Notes: a model not told the origin generated them from the letters alone. A stretch of 64,000 nt of DNA from Gordonia sediminis (GCA_004193205.1 RZUM01000007.1:186001-250000); one strand, 5' to 3'; numbered from the stretch's first letter, positions 8,723 through 17,747 are shown. Program-made: numbers and translations.

Positions 8723-10029
8723 CGGTTTTCGCTCTCCCTCGGGGTGAACTCGAGGTGGAGGTTGGTCAGTCCGCGGAGGATGTAGGTGGGTTCGAACTGG
8801 TACCGACGATCGTCGGATGGACCGTGGTGGGCCGTGGAGACCTTGATGTCGTCCATGCGGTCGAGGAACTTCTCGAGTGTCACCCGTCCCTCCACCCGGG
8901 CGAGCGGTCCGCCCGGGCAGGAGTGGATGCCACGTCCAAAGGCCAGGTGTTCGCGGACGTTCGTGCGGTCGAGATCGAATGTGTCGGGTTCCGGAAAATG
9001 CTCGGGATCGCGGTTGACGGCACCAGGGCAGATCATGACGGTGGTGCCGGCGGGCACGGGGGTGTCGCCGAGCGTCGTGGTCCGGCGGGCCACCCGGAAA
9101 TCACTCTTCACCGGACTCTCCAGACGGAGGGTCTCTTCGACGAATGTAGGGATGAGATCGCGATCCGCTCGTACTCGAGCTTGCAGATCAGGGCGTTCGC
9201 CGACGACCCGCAACGCGGCGCTGATCAGCTTGGTGGTGGTTTCCTGGCCGGCGGCGAACAAGAACGTCGCGGTACGAACGACCTCGACGACATCCGGGGT
9301 CGTGCCGTCCTTGTACTTGGCCTGGGCGAGGGAGGTGAGCACGTCACCCCGCGGCTCACGACGCCGGTCCTCGATGTATGCGGTGAACTTGTCGTCGAGC
9401 CACTGCAGGGGATTGTCCGCGAGCACCTCGTTGTCGAGAGCGCCCGGTCGTGCGCCCTTTCGCGGCACGCCGAGGGCGATGCGGAACTCCTCGTGGTCCT
9501 CCTCTGGCACGCCGAGCAGATCGGCGATGACCAAGAGCGAGAACGGTTTCGCGTAGTCCTCCATCAACTCGCATTCGCCACGTTCGATGAACTCGTCGAT
9601 GAACTCGTCGGCGAGCCGCCACATGAACTGCTCGTTCTCCTGGATACGCCGCGGCGTCAGTAACCGGCTGAGCAGGCCCCGTGCCCGGGCGTGTTCGGGC
9701 GGGTCCATGGTGACCATGTGCTCGTGGAGCGGGAGTTCCGACCGGTGCTTCTCGATCTGGTCGCCGATGTCGTCCCCCTCCGGCTGGAACGGGAGCCCGG
9801 GAAACGGGCCGGACACCGAGATACACGACGAGAAGGTATCGGGGTCCTTGAAGACCGTGACCGCCTCGGCGTGGCCGGTGATCGCGAGAACGCCCATGTG
9901 GGGTTCCCGGGTGACCGGACACCTGCTGCGCAACTCGTCGAAGTACGGGTATGGATCGGGAACCAGCTCCTCGGCGGTGAAGAAATTCAGATCGCTCAAT
10001 TCCCCCAGTGATTCCTTCAGCTCACTCAA
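8719..10029 (-). CDS. Cytochrome P450
   Basis: P450 of 436 aa from a TTG start at 10029, chosen because AGGAGG lies 5 bases upstream; a GTG at 10143 would add 38 residues that do not resemble P450 sequence. The I-helix oxygen-binding motif FAAGQETT, the ExxR motif EETLR and the heme-binding loop FGRGIHSCPGGPLAR (axial Cys) are intact, so it should be an active monooxygenase. It is the first gene of the operon leading into SDR, yrbE and mce genes, which suggests hydroxylation of the imported lipid or sterol. The CYP subfamily cannot be assigned from sequence reading alone. Confidence 0.9.
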   Translation of the reverse strand: MSELKESLGELSDLNFFTAEELVPDPYPYFDELRSRCPVTREPHMGVLAITGHAEAVTVFKDPDTFSSCISVSGPFPGLPFQPEGDDIGDQIEKHRSELPLHEHMVTMDPPEHARARGLLSRLLTPRRIQENEQFMWRLADEFIDEFIERGECELMEDYAKPFSLLVIADLLGVPEEDHEEFRIALGVPRKGARPGALDNEVLADNPLQWLDDKFTAYIEDRRREPRGDVLTSLAQAKYKDGTTPDVVEVVRTATFLFAAGQETTTKLISAALRVVGERPDLQARVRADRDLIPTFVEETLRLESPVKSDFRVARRTTTLGDTPVPAGTTVMICPGAVNRDPEHFPEPDTFDLDRTNVREHLAFGRGIHSCPGGPLARVEGRVTLEKFLDRMDDIKVSTAHHGPSDDRRYQFEPTYILRGLTNLHLEFTPRESENR

Positions 10030-10103
10030 TGTGTCCTCCTGCGATTCGACCTGACAACCACGGATGAGGGTCGTCGGATGTGGGTCTGGGCTGGCGAGGC
10101 AAA

Positions 10104-10123
10104 TGCTGAGCACTCGCTCAGCA
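10104..10123. promoter_or_regulatory. Perfect 8-bp inverted repeat, candidate TetR operator
   Basis: TGCTGAGC-ACTC-GCTCAGCA, two perfect 8-base arms around a 4-base spacer, in the 209-bp gap between the divergent P450 and TetR genes. TGAGC-N4-GCTCA is the form often bound by actinobacterial TetR repressors. Its place about 75 bases upstream of the P450 start suits control of the P450-SDR-mce operon and autoregulation. Binding is inferred. Confidence 0.65.
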
Positions 10124-10238
10124 GATGTGATAAGTGTTACCACGTCTTCGCGAATGAGGTCAAGGTCACATTCACCTGGGACATGTCGGTGCGCTCGGAT
10201 TACTGTTGACGAGGGTGAGAGATGAGAGGTGCGGCTAG

Positions 10239-10856
10239 GTGGCGGAACGGAGAATGGGCTCGCCGGAAGCGAGGAATCGGGCCCTTCTGATGGATGCGGC
10301 AGAAGCTCTGATGCTCGAAAAGGGTTATGCTGCAGTCACTTCGCGAAAGGTAGCGGAGGCCGCCGGATTGAAGCCGCAGCTGGTGCACTACTACTTCCGC
10401 ACTATGGATGAACTCTTCCTCGAGATGTTCCGACGGCGTGCACAGACGGGTCTGGAGCAACAACGGGAGTTACTCCGTTCTCCGCAGCCGCTCTGGGCGC
10501 TGTGGCAGTTCAGCATTGATCCCACGGTCGCGAAGTTCACCACCGAGTTGTTGGCACTGGCCAACCATCGCAAGGAACTGCGAGTCGAAATCGCCCGCTA
10601 CTCGGCCGAGCTGCGAGCGGAGGCTCAGAAGGTCCTCGAGGAGATGCTGCCGCAGTATGGCGTCGATACCGACAGGCTGCCGGCCGCCGTCGCGATCGTC
10701 ATCCTCACGAGCGTGTCCAGGGTCGTCATGATGGAGGAATCGCTGGGTTTCTCGGATGGCCACCGCGAGACCTTCGCGTTTGTCGAGCGTCATCTGCGGA
10801 AGTTGGAAGGCGAGCCGCAGCAACTCGATTGGGCGCCTTCGGTGCCTCAACCCTGA
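10239..10856 (+). CDS. TetR family transcriptional regulator
   Basis: 205-aa regulator from a GTG start with GAGAGG 8 bases upstream; an ATG 15 bases further in is the alternative. The N-terminal helix-turn-helix is typical (GYAAVTSRKVAEAAGLKPQL followed by VHYYFRTMDELF). The C-terminal domain is a helical ligand-binding region. Transcribed divergently from the P450-SDR-mce operon with a palindromic operator candidate between, so it is likely the local repressor. Ligand unknown; the setting suggests an acyl-CoA or sterol metabolite. Confidence 0.88.
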   Translation: MAERRMGSPEARNRALLMDAAEALMLEKGYAAVTSRKVAEAAGLKPQLVHYYFRTMDELFLEMFRRRAQTGLEQQRELLRSPQPLWALWQFSIDPTVAKFTTELLALANHRKELRVEIARYSAELRAEAQKVLEEMLPQYGVDTDRLPAAVAIVILTSVSRVVMMEESLGFSDGHRETFAFVERHLRKLEGEPQQLDWAPSVPQP

Positions 10857-10965
10857 CCTGGTCGTGGGGGAGTTGCGTCATTGCGCCGGCTGCGGCGCAG
10901 TGCATCGGCGGATTCGCGGTCTTCGGCGGCCTGGTGGTCTTCGATGCCGATCCGATGAGAATGCT

Positions 10966-10984
10966 ATTTCCATTTTCGGGAAAT
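10966..10984. repeat. Short inverted repeat upstream of DUF35 gene
   Basis: ATTTCC-N7-GGAAAT in the 180-bp gap between the TetR and DUF35 genes, about 53 bases upstream of the DUF35 ATG. It sits in an AT-richer patch than its surroundings and could be an operator in the promoter of the DUF35-thiolase pair. It may also be chance. Confidence 0.3.
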
Positions 10985-11036
10985 CTATCTACCATGAGCG
11001 AGAACCGTTAACTCCCCGGATCGGAGGAACATCGAC

Positions 11037-11450
11037 ATGCCAAAGGCCCTGGCGCCTGAGATCTCCACGTGGCCCGACGAGAACCCGCAGCTCATCGGCA
11101 GTAGGTGCGGTCGGTGCGAGTTCGTCACCTTCCCGGCGCAAGACCACTGTCCGAGGTGCGGTGCCGGTGAGATGGCCGAGTACCTTCTGCCGCGTACCGG
11201 AACGCTCGTAGCCTGGACCGTCCAGGGCTTTCCGCCCGGAGCGCCTTACCGAGGTCCGGTCGGAGCCGACTTCGAACCTTTCGGGGTCGGCCTCGTTCAG
11301 CTCGACGACGTCGTGCGAGTCGAGGGCCGTCTGACCGAGAACGATCCGGCGAAACTCGACTTCGGCCAGTCCGTCGAACTGACCATGATCCCGTTCGCGA
11401 CCGATACAGACGGGGACGAGATCTACACATTCGCCTTCCAGCCCGCCTGA
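11037..11450 (+). CDS. Zn-ribbon/OB-fold DUF35 protein
   Basis: 137-aa protein with an N-terminal rubredoxin-like zinc ribbon (CGRCEF, then CPRCGAG; four Cys at about residues 24, 27, 38, 41) and an OB fold (TGTLVAWTVQGFPPG). GGAGGAA precedes the ATG. DUF35 proteins usually pair with thiolase-fold enzymes; in steroid side-chain degradation Ltp2-DUF35 complexes act as aldolases. The gene lies 20 bases before such a thiolase-like gene, so a two-subunit enzyme is likely. Confidence 0.88.
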   Translation: MPKALAPEISTWPDENPQLIGSRCGRCEFVTFPAQDHCPRCGAGEMAEYLLPRTGTLVAWTVQGFPPGAPYRGPVGADFEPFGVGLVQLDDVVRVEGRLTENDPAKLDFGQSVELTMIPFATDTDGDEIYTFAFQPA

Positions 11451-11470
11451 CCGCACAGAGAGGAACCCCA

Positions 11471-12616
11471 ATGACGAACGATGTCGCCATCATCGGTGTC
11501 GGGCTGCACCCCTTCGGCCGATTCGACAAGACCGCCATGCAGATGGGAGCAGAGGCGATACAGCTCGCGCTCAAAGATGCCGGAATCAATTGGAAGGATA
11601 TCCAATTCGGATTCGGTGGTAGCTACGAAGTATCGAATCCGGACGCGGTAACACGACTCGTCGGGCTGACCGGCATCACCTTCACCAACGTGTTCAACGC
11701 CTGCGCCACCTCGGCGAGCGCCATTCAGCAGACGGCCGACACGATCCGGCTCGGCACCTACGACATCGGCATCGCCGTCGGCATGGACAAGCATCCGCGG
11801 GGAGCGTTCACCGACAACCCTGCGAAACTCGCACTCCCGCAATGGTATGCGGAGAACGGTCAGTTCCTGACCACCAAGTTCTTCGGGATGAAGGCCAACC
11901 GCTACATCCACGACCACGCCATTTCGCAGGCGACGTTGGCCAAGGTGGCCGCGAAGAACTTCCGCAACGGCGAGAAGAACCCGAACGCCTTCCGGCGCAC
12001 GCCCATATCCGAGGGTGACATTCTGAACTCGTCGATGGTGAACTATCCGTTGACCCAGTACATGTTCTGCTCGCCGGACGAAGGTGCGGCCGCGGTGATC
12101 ATGTGCCGTGGCGATATCGCGCACCGGTTCACCGACAAACCGGTCTTCCTGCGTGCCAGTGAGATTCGTACACGTCGGTACGGTGCCTACGAGGTGCACG
12201 CCACGTCGGCGCCGGTCGAGGAGGATGTCTCCCCGACCGTGTATGCCGCAAAGGCGGCGTACGAGCGGGCAGGCATCGGCCCCGAGGATGTCGACATCGC
12301 TCAGTTGCAGGACACCGATGCCGGTGCCGAGATCATCCACATGGCGGAGACGGGCTTGTGCAAGGACGGTGAGCAGGAGCAGCTGCTGGCCGAGGGGGGC
12401 ACCGAGATCGGCGGGTCGATCCCGGTGAACACCGATGGCGGGCTGATCGCCAACGGCGAGCCGATCGGCGCGTCTGGGCTACGGCAGATGCACGAGTTGG
12501 TGCGTCAACTCCGTGGCGAGGCCGGTGATCGGCAGGTTCCGGGCAACCCGAAGTTCGGGCTCGCCCAGGTGTACGGCGCTCCCGGTACCGCCTCGGCGAC
12601 CATCGTCTCGATCTGA
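11471..12616 (+). CDS. Thiolase-fold lipid-transfer/aldolase-like protein
   Basis: 381-aa thiolase-superfamily protein, ATG preceded by AGAGGAA. The nucleophile-loop Cys is retained (NACATSASA, Cys78). The thiolase GHP motif is GEP (GLIANGEPIGASG, Glu330 for His), and the usual C-terminal Cys position appears to hold Tyr (AQVYGAPGTASA, Tyr368). Loss of His and the second Cys argues against ordinary beta-keto thiolysis and resembles Ltp/SCP-x-type aldolases that act with DUF35 partners. Forms a two-gene unit with the DUF35 gene. Substrate is probably a CoA-linked side chain, by inference from the neighbouring P450-mce operon. Confidence 0.82.
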   Translation: MTNDVAIIGVGLHPFGRFDKTAMQMGAEAIQLALKDAGINWKDIQFGFGGSYEVSNPDAVTRLVGLTGITFTNVFNACATSASAIQQTADTIRLGTYDIGIAVGMDKHPRGAFTDNPAKLALPQWYAENGQFLTTKFFGMKANRYIHDHAISQATLAKVAAKNFRNGEKNPNAFRRTPISEGDILNSSMVNYPLTQYMFCSPDEGAAAVIMCRGDIAHRFTDKPVFLRASEIRTRRYGAYEVHATSAPVEEDVSPTVYAAKAAYERAGIGPEDVDIAQLQDTDAGAEIIHMAETGLCKDGEQEQLLAEGGTEIGGSIPVNTDGGLIANGEPIGASGLRQMHELVRQLRGEAGDRQVPGNPKFGLAQVYGAPGTASATIVSI

Positions 12617-12636
12617 TCGCCGATCTGACCGTCGCC

Positions 12637-12708
12637 AGTTCTTCCCTCGGGTATCGCTTCGTCGTCCGGTTGCTCCCGGAGGGTGAAACCATACCCGAGG
12701 GAAGAACT
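12637..12708. terminator. Bidirectional terminator, 18-bp perfect stem
   Basis: Arms 12637-12654 and 12691-12708 are perfectly complementary over 18 bp (AGTTCTTCCCTCGGGTAT and its reverse complement), loop 36 bases. It lies between the convergent thiolase-like and GCS2 genes; one side is followed by TT then G, the other has few T. The long loop is unusual for an intrinsic terminator. Confidence 0.6.
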
Positions 12709-12722
12709 TTGGGGGAACCGGG

Positions 12723-14231
12723 TCACACGTCCCAGACGTGTACGGGTTCGCCCTCGTGCATGTGGGTCACGTAGTCGCGCAGCATTCCGCGCAGGGCCTG
12801 GTCGCGTGACTCACCGGCGGTCTCGCGCGCCAGCACCGCCTTGCGCTGCCATGCCGAGCCGGTCTGCCGGTTGATGCAGCGCCCCTCGATGACCGAGAGG
12901 TAGCGTGACCGCGCCTTCTCGGAGACCCCGAACGACCGCAGTCCAGCGTCGGCGAGGGGGAGGAGGCGACGCAGGGTCAGCTCATCCGGTCGCACCCATC
13001 CGACATTCGGCCAGTACAGCTGCGCCTCGAGCCCGGCCCGCGCCCCGGATTGCAGGTTCTCGGCGGCCGCGTTGAACGACATCTGCGACCAGAGCGGCCA
13101 GTCGGCCTCGACCAGGCCGCGCACCACTCCGTAGTAGAACGCGGCGTTGGCCATGATGTCCACGACGGTCGGTCCGGCGGGTAGGACCCGGTTCTCCACC
13201 CGCAGGTGCGCCTGTCCGTCGATCACCTCGTAGACGGGCCGATTCCACCGGTAGATGGTGCCGTTGTGGAGGCGCAGTTCGTCGAGGGTCGGAATCCGTC
13301 CGGCGTCGAGTTCGTCGATCGGATCGATGTCGGTGGAGACCGGCAGCAGTGCCGGGAAGTACCGGGTGTTCTCCTCGAACAAGTCGAAGATCGTGTTGAT
13401 CCACCGTTCGCCGAACCAGACCCGCGGTCGCACACCTTGATTCTTCAACTCCAGCGGCCGGGTGTCGGTGGCCTGCTCGAACACCGGGATGCGGCTCTCG
13501 TGCCAGAGCGCGGCCCCGGCCAGGAACGGGGAGTTGCCGGCCAGCGCGACCTGGACACCGGCGATGGACTGGGCGGCGTTCCAGTGCGCCGCGAAATCCT
13601 CCGGCGCCACCCGCAGGTGCAGTTGCAGGGACGTGCACGCCGCCTCGGGAAGAATCGAATCGGTCGACGTGTGCAGACGCTCGGTGCTGTGCGAGTCGCC
13701 GAGGGGGATGCCGCTGATGTCGATCTCGATGTCCTCGCCGCGTGCAGCGAAGATCTGCTCGTTCAGCAGATCATAGCGGGGGTTTGATGAAATCCATTGA
13801 TGCGCAAAATGTTCGGCGCGAAGGGTAGGGAGCATCCCGATCATCACCAGGTGGTTGGCCGTCTGGGCCGCGCGCTCCTCGGCCTGGTTGAGCGAGGTGC
13901 GCAACCGCTGCTCGAGGGAGATGGTGTCGTCACTGACGAACGGGCGCGGCGAGACGTTGATCTCGATGTTGAACTGGCCGAGCTCGGTTTGATAGTCGGG
14001 ATCGGCGATCGCCTCGAGAACCCGCGCGTTGGCCATCGCCGGATTCATGTCCTCGTCGACCAGGTTGAGTTCGACCTCCATCCCCAGCAGCGGCTCCGGA
14101 GGCCGGCCGTGATCGGTGAACAGTCCGTCGGCCAGCATCCGGGCAATCGCCTCGGTACCCCTGCTGACCTGCCTGCGGAACCGCACCCGGTCCTCGCCGG
14201 TGAACTCGCGTTCGGACACCTCGGCTCCCAT
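12723..14231 (-). CDS. Glutamate-cysteine ligase family protein (GCS2)
   Basis: 502-aa protein of the GCS2 carboxylate-amine ligase family. Family features visible include LLGMEVELNLVDED (metal/ATP-binding Glu residues), LGQFNIEINVSPRP, TSLQLHLRV and AHLRVENRVLPAGPTVVD. These enzymes form gamma-glutamyl amide bonds with ATP; in actinobacteria relatives serve ergothioneine synthesis or have unknown amine substrates. It is somewhat longer than EgtA. It is divergent from the SCP-like gene with only 13 bp between starts. The exact amine substrate is not assigned. Confidence 0.82.
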   Translation of the reverse strand: MGAEVSEREFTGEDRVRFRRQVSRGTEAIARMLADGLFTDHGRPPEPLLGMEVELNLVDEDMNPAMANARVLEAIADPDYQTELGQFNIEINVSPRPFVSDDTISLEQRLRTSLNQAEERAAQTANHLVMIGMLPTLRAEHFAHQWISSNPRYDLLNEQIFAARGEDIEIDISGIPLGDSHSTERLHTSTDSILPEAACTSLQLHLRVAPEDFAAHWNAAQSIAGVQVALAGNSPFLAGAALWHESRIPVFEQATDTRPLELKNQGVRPRVWFGERWINTIFDLFEENTRYFPALLPVSTDIDPIDELDAGRIPTLDELRLHNGTIYRWNRPVYEVIDGQAHLRVENRVLPAGPTVVDIMANAAFYYGVVRGLVEADWPLWSQMSFNAAAENLQSGARAGLEAQLYWPNVGWVRPDELTLRRLLPLADAGLRSFGVSEKARSRYLSVIEGRCINRQTGSAWQRKAVLARETAGESRDQALRGMLRDYVTHMHEGEPVHVWDV

Positions 14232-14244
14232 GGGTCAATGGTGC

Positions 14245-14661
14245 ATGATGGTCGCCGTGGCAGCGCGTAAACCGACCGATCCGGCGCAGGTCCGCGCCGC
14301 GGTCCTCGCCGTCGAGGCGTGGTTGCGCGACGAGACGCTGCCCCAGCCGAGCCGTACGGAGCTCGCCGCGGCGGTGCGGATGACGGCCCGCACCCTGGCG
14401 CAGCTGGCCCCCGGCAACTCGGTCGAGGTGCGGATTCCGCCCTTCGTGGCGGTGCAGTGCATCGAGGGCCCGCGCCACACCCGGGGAACGCCGCCGAACG
14501 TGGTGGAGGCCTCGCCGCGGGAGTGGCTGCTCTTGGCCGCCGGTCTCGAGGATTTCGACGATGCGCTCGCTGCGGGGCGCCTGAATGCGTCGGGGCATCG
14601 GGCGGCGGCGATCGCCGATGTGCTGCCGATTGTCCCGGTCGATCACGGCTCCCGCGCGTGA
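14245..14661 (+). CDS. Sterol carrier family protein (Rv0807-like)
   Basis: 138-aa protein starting at ATGATG (14245 or 14248). It has an Arg/Ala-rich helix and the segment SVEVRIPPFVAVQCIEGPRH, then TRGTPPNVVEASPREWLLL, characteristic of the small SCP2-like proteins encoded just before purF in mycolata (Rv0807 in M. tuberculosis). Function unknown; the conserved location next to purF is the main evidence. No good Shine-Dalgarno is seen, so leaderless or GTG starts are possible. Confidence 0.75.
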   Translation: MMVAVAARKPTDPAQVRAAVLAVEAWLRDETLPQPSRTELAAAVRMTARTLAQLAPGNSVEVRIPPFVAVQCIEGPRHTRGTPPNVVEASPREWLLLAAGLEDFDDALAAGRLNASGHRAAAIADVLPIVPVDHGSRA

Positions 14662-14829
14662 CGGACGGTGGTGTCGCGGCTCACAGTAGGAATAACTATG
14701 TTCGCCGCTCCGCTACATGATTCGCTATCGGCGACTACCGACCGGTAAACTGCGGGTATCTCCCCAGCCCGTTGATGCGCGGTGAATCGACGTGGTGACC
14801 AGTTTCTCAGCCCCAGGGAGCGCACACGC

Positions 14830-16410
14830 ATGACGGACTTGTCGATCGACAGCAAGAACCTGCTCGCTCCAGGGCGTGCCTGCGGGGCAGCATGTGGCCC
14901 CGACGAGCCGGAGAACGAGCCCCGCGAAGAGTGCGGTGTGTTCGGGGTCTGGGCACCCGGCGAGGACGTCGCCAAGCTCTCCTACTACGGCCTCTACGCG
15001 TTGCAGCATCGCGGTCAGGAGGCGGCCGGAATCGCCGTCGGCGACGGCTCACAGGTCATCGTGTTCAAGGATCTGGGCCTGGTCAGCCAGGTGTTCGACG
15101 AGCAGACCCTCGGCGCGATGGTCGGCCACGTCGCCGTCGGACACTGCCGCTACTCGACCACCGGTTCGACGACCTGGGAGAACTCGCAGCCCATCTTCCG
15201 CCACACGACGGCCGGTACCGGCGTCGCGCTCGGGCACAACGGCAATCTGGTCAACACCGCGGATCTGGCGAGCCGGGCGCGGTCGCTGGGCGTGATGAGC
15301 AGCGCCGCCACCTCCGACTCGGATGTCGTGGGCGCGTTGCTGGCCCACGGGGCCGCGGACAGCACGCTCGAGCAGGCGGCGATGGAGCTGCTGCCGACGC
15401 TGCGCGGCGCGTTCTGCCTGACCTTCATGGACGAGCACACGCTCTACGCTGCGCGCGATCCGCACGGGGTGCGTCCGCTGTGCCTGGGCCGCCTCGACCG
15501 CGGCTGGGTCGTCGCCTCGGAGACCGCGGCCCTCGACATCGTCGGCGCGTCCTTCGTGCGCGACATCGAACCGGGCGAACTGCTCGCCATCGACGCCGAC
15601 GGTGTGCGCAGCTCTCGGTTTGCCGAGCCGACGCCCCGCGGCTGTGTCTTCGAATACGTCTACCTCGCCCGCCCGGACAGCGTCATTCATGGACGCTCGG
15701 TGCATTCCGCGCGCGTCGAGATCGGTAGGCGACTGGCGCGCGAACACCCCGCCGAGGGAGATCTGGTGATCCCGGTGCCGGAGTCGGGCACCCCGGCCGC
15801 GGTCGGCTTCGCGCAGGAATCGGGCATTCCCTACGGTCAGGGTCTGATGAAGAACGCCTATGTGGGGCGGACCTTCATCCAGCCGTCGCAGACCATCCGC
15901 CAGCTGGGCATCCGACTCAAGCTCAACCCGCTCAAGGAAGTGATTCGCGGCAAACGCCTTGTGGTCGTGGACGATTCGATCGTCCGGGGCAATACGCAGC
16001 GCGCGCTGATCCGGATGTTGCGCGAGGCGGGCGCCGCCGAGGTGCACGTGCGGATCGCCTCGAGCCCGGTGCGGTGGCCTTGCTTTTATGGCATCGATTT
16101 CGCGTCGCCGGCCGAACTCATCGCCAACGGCATGGAATCCGAGGAGCACATGGTCGACGGCGTCCGGCAGGCGATCGGCGCCGACTCTCTCGGCTACATC
16201 AGCATCGACGAGATGATCGCCGCCACCGATCAGCCGGCCGATCACCTGTGTTCGGCGTGCTTCGACGGTGACTACCCGATCGAACTCCCGAAGGAGACGT
16301 CGATGGGCAAGGCGGTGCTCGAGCAGATGCTCGCCAACGCCGCCAACGACGGGCGTGTCGATCCGCTGACCGCGGCGAACGACAACGTCAGCGCCGTGAT
16401 GCGGCCCTGA
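14830..16410 (+). CDS. purF: Amidophosphoribosyltransferase
   Basis: 526-aa PurF, first committed step of purine synthesis: glutamine plus PRPP gives phosphoribosylamine. The ATG at 14830 follows AGGGAG. A propeptide of 34 residues precedes the N-terminal nucleophile Cys35 (EECGVFGVW). The glutaminase loop GHCRYSTTGS, the PRPP-binding motif VVVDDSIVRGNT and C-terminal Cys residues (LCSACFDGDYP) that bind an Fe-S cluster in the Bacillus-type enzyme are all present. Followed 128 bases later by purM, as in other mycolata. Confidence 0.97.
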   Translation: MTDLSIDSKNLLAPGRACGAACGPDEPENEPREECGVFGVWAPGEDVAKLSYYGLYALQHRGQEAAGIAVGDGSQVIVFKDLGLVSQVFDEQTLGAMVGHVAVGHCRYSTTGSTTWENSQPIFRHTTAGTGVALGHNGNLVNTADLASRARSLGVMSSAATSDSDVVGALLAHGAADSTLEQAAMELLPTLRGAFCLTFMDEHTLYAARDPHGVRPLCLGRLDRGWVVASETAALDIVGASFVRDIEPGELLAIDADGVRSSRFAEPTPRGCVFEYVYLARPDSVIHGRSVHSARVEIGRRLAREHPAEGDLVIPVPESGTPAAVGFAQESGIPYGQGLMKNAYVGRTFIQPSQTIRQLGIRLKLNPLKEVIRGKRLVVVDDSIVRGNTQRALIRMLREAGAAEVHVRIASSPVRWPCFYGIDFASPAELIANGMESEEHMVDGVRQAIGADSLGYISIDEMIAATDQPADHLCSACFDGDYPIELPKETSMGKAVLEQMLANAANDGRVDPLTAANDNVSAVMRP

Positions 16411-16538
16411 CCTGTCGCGACGCCCGCGACGGTGGACATGTCCATCCGCCCTCGGTGAGGTCGGGTAGCGTGTGTGCCGTCGGGTGACCGAGGGCCGCTC
16501 CGACGTCAGAATCGGCTTCGACAAGGGGTGCTCGCCTG

Positions 16539-17657
16539 ATGACCGACCGGGATCCGGCTGCGGACAGTACGACCGACGTTCCACACACCGCCGACGGTGC
16601 GTCGTACGCCGCGGCAGGTGTCGACATCGATGCCGGTGAACGCGCGGTCGAACTCTTTGCACCGCACGCCAAGCGGGCGTCACGCCCCGAGGTCATGGGT
16701 TCTCTGGGCGGTTTCTCCGGACTGTTCGCACTGAAGGGCAACTACCGGGAGCCGGTGCTCGCCGCCGCCAGCGACGGCGTCGGTACCAAGTTGGCCATCG
16801 CGCAGGCGATCGGCAAACACGACACCGTGGGGCGCGATCTGGTCGCGATGTGCGTCGACGACCTCGTCGTGTGCGGGGCCGAACCGCTGTTCCTGCAGGA
16901 CTACATCGCGATCGGAAAGGTGGTACCGGAGACGGTCGCCGAGATCGTGGCCGGTATCGCCGATGGATGCGTCGAGGCCGGATGCGCGCTGCTCGGTGGC
17001 GAGACCGCCGAACATCCCGGACTGATGGGTGAGGACCACTACGACCTGTCGGCCACCGCAGTGGGGGTTGTCGAGGCCGATCAGGTGCTGTCGCCGGAGA
17101 AGGTACGTCCCGGAGACGTGGTGATCGCCATGGGGTCCTCGGGACTGCACTCCAACGGCTACTCACTGGCGCGCAAGGTGCTCCTGGAGTGGGGCCATAT
17201 GGACCTCAACGGATACGTCGAGGAGTTCGGCCGAACCCTCGGCGAAGAGCTGCTCGAACCCACCCGGATCTACGCCCGCGACTGCCTCGCCCTGGCCGCG
17301 GAGACCGAGGTACGGACCTTCGCCCACGTCACCGGCGGAGGACTGGCCGAGAACCTGGCGCGTGTGATCCCCGCCGGCCTGGTGGCCGAACTCGAACGCG
17401 AGACGTGGACACCCGCCCCGGTGTTCGCCATGATCGCGCATCGCGGACGCGTGGCACGCGAAGAGATGGAGCGCACCTTCAACATGGGCGTCGGAATGGT
17501 GGCCGTGGTCGCACCCGAGGACACCGAGCGCGCACAAGCCGTGCTGACGGCCCGGCACGTCGACAACTGGGTGATCGGTGCGATCAAGCGGTCGGCGGAA
17601 CCCAAGAACGCCGAGGCGCCGCGAGCGGTCCTCGCCGGAGAGCATCCCCGCTTCTGA
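16539..17657 (+). CDS. purM: Phosphoribosylformylglycinamidine cyclo-ligase
   Basis: 372-aa AIR synthetase, fifth step of purine synthesis, ATP-dependent ring closure of FGAM. Signature segments: YAAAGVDIDAGERAVE, LAAASDGVGTKLAIA, MCVDDLVVCGAEPLFLQDY, ALLGGETAEHPG and FAHVTGGGLAENLARV. An N-terminal extension of about 20 residues is hydrophilic. Lies downstream of purF in the same direction and ends at a strong bidirectional terminator. Confidence 0.97.
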   Translation: MTDRDPAADSTTDVPHTADGASYAAAGVDIDAGERAVELFAPHAKRASRPEVMGSLGGFSGLFALKGNYREPVLAAASDGVGTKLAIAQAIGKHDTVGRDLVAMCVDDLVVCGAEPLFLQDYIAIGKVVPETVAEIVAGIADGCVEAGCALLGGETAEHPGLMGEDHYDLSATAVGVVEADQVLSPEKVRPGDVVIAMGSSGLHSNGYSLARKVLLEWGHMDLNGYVEEFGRTLGEELLEPTRIYARDCLALAAETEVRTFAHVTGGGLAENLARVIPAGLVAELERETWTPAPVFAMIAHRGRVAREEMERTFNMGVGMVAVVAPEDTERAQAVLTARHVDNWVIGAIKRSAEPKNAEAPRAVLAGEHPRF

Positions 17658-17686
17658 GGGCGGCCATCCGACAGCACCCGCACCGG

Positions 17687-17727
17687 AATGGCGGGCATGC
17701 GTCACGACAACGCGCATGCCCGCCATT
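17687..17727. terminator. Bidirectional terminator after purM
   Basis: 15-bp perfect stem (AATGGCGGGCATGCG and its complement), 11-base loop, followed by TTCC. It lies between the convergent purM and DUF3073 genes. Confidence 0.7.
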
Positions 17728-17747
17728 TCCGTGTGGGTCACACTGCT

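Noticed and set aside
8719-10029. Assigning CYP125 or another subfamily
   Set aside because: Conserved motifs are general; subfamily needs database comparison.
8719-10143. P450 start at GTG 10143
   Set aside because: The added residues cover the palindromic operator and lack P450 similarity; TTG 10029 has a consensus Shine-Dalgarno.
14662-14829. Purine riboswitch upstream of purF
   Set aside because: No conserved aptamer pattern seen; a TAAACT at 14746 may only be a -10.
15049-16683. 544-codon minus-strand open frame over purF
   Set aside because: Mirror of the purF codon pattern, low-complexity Arg/His-rich product.
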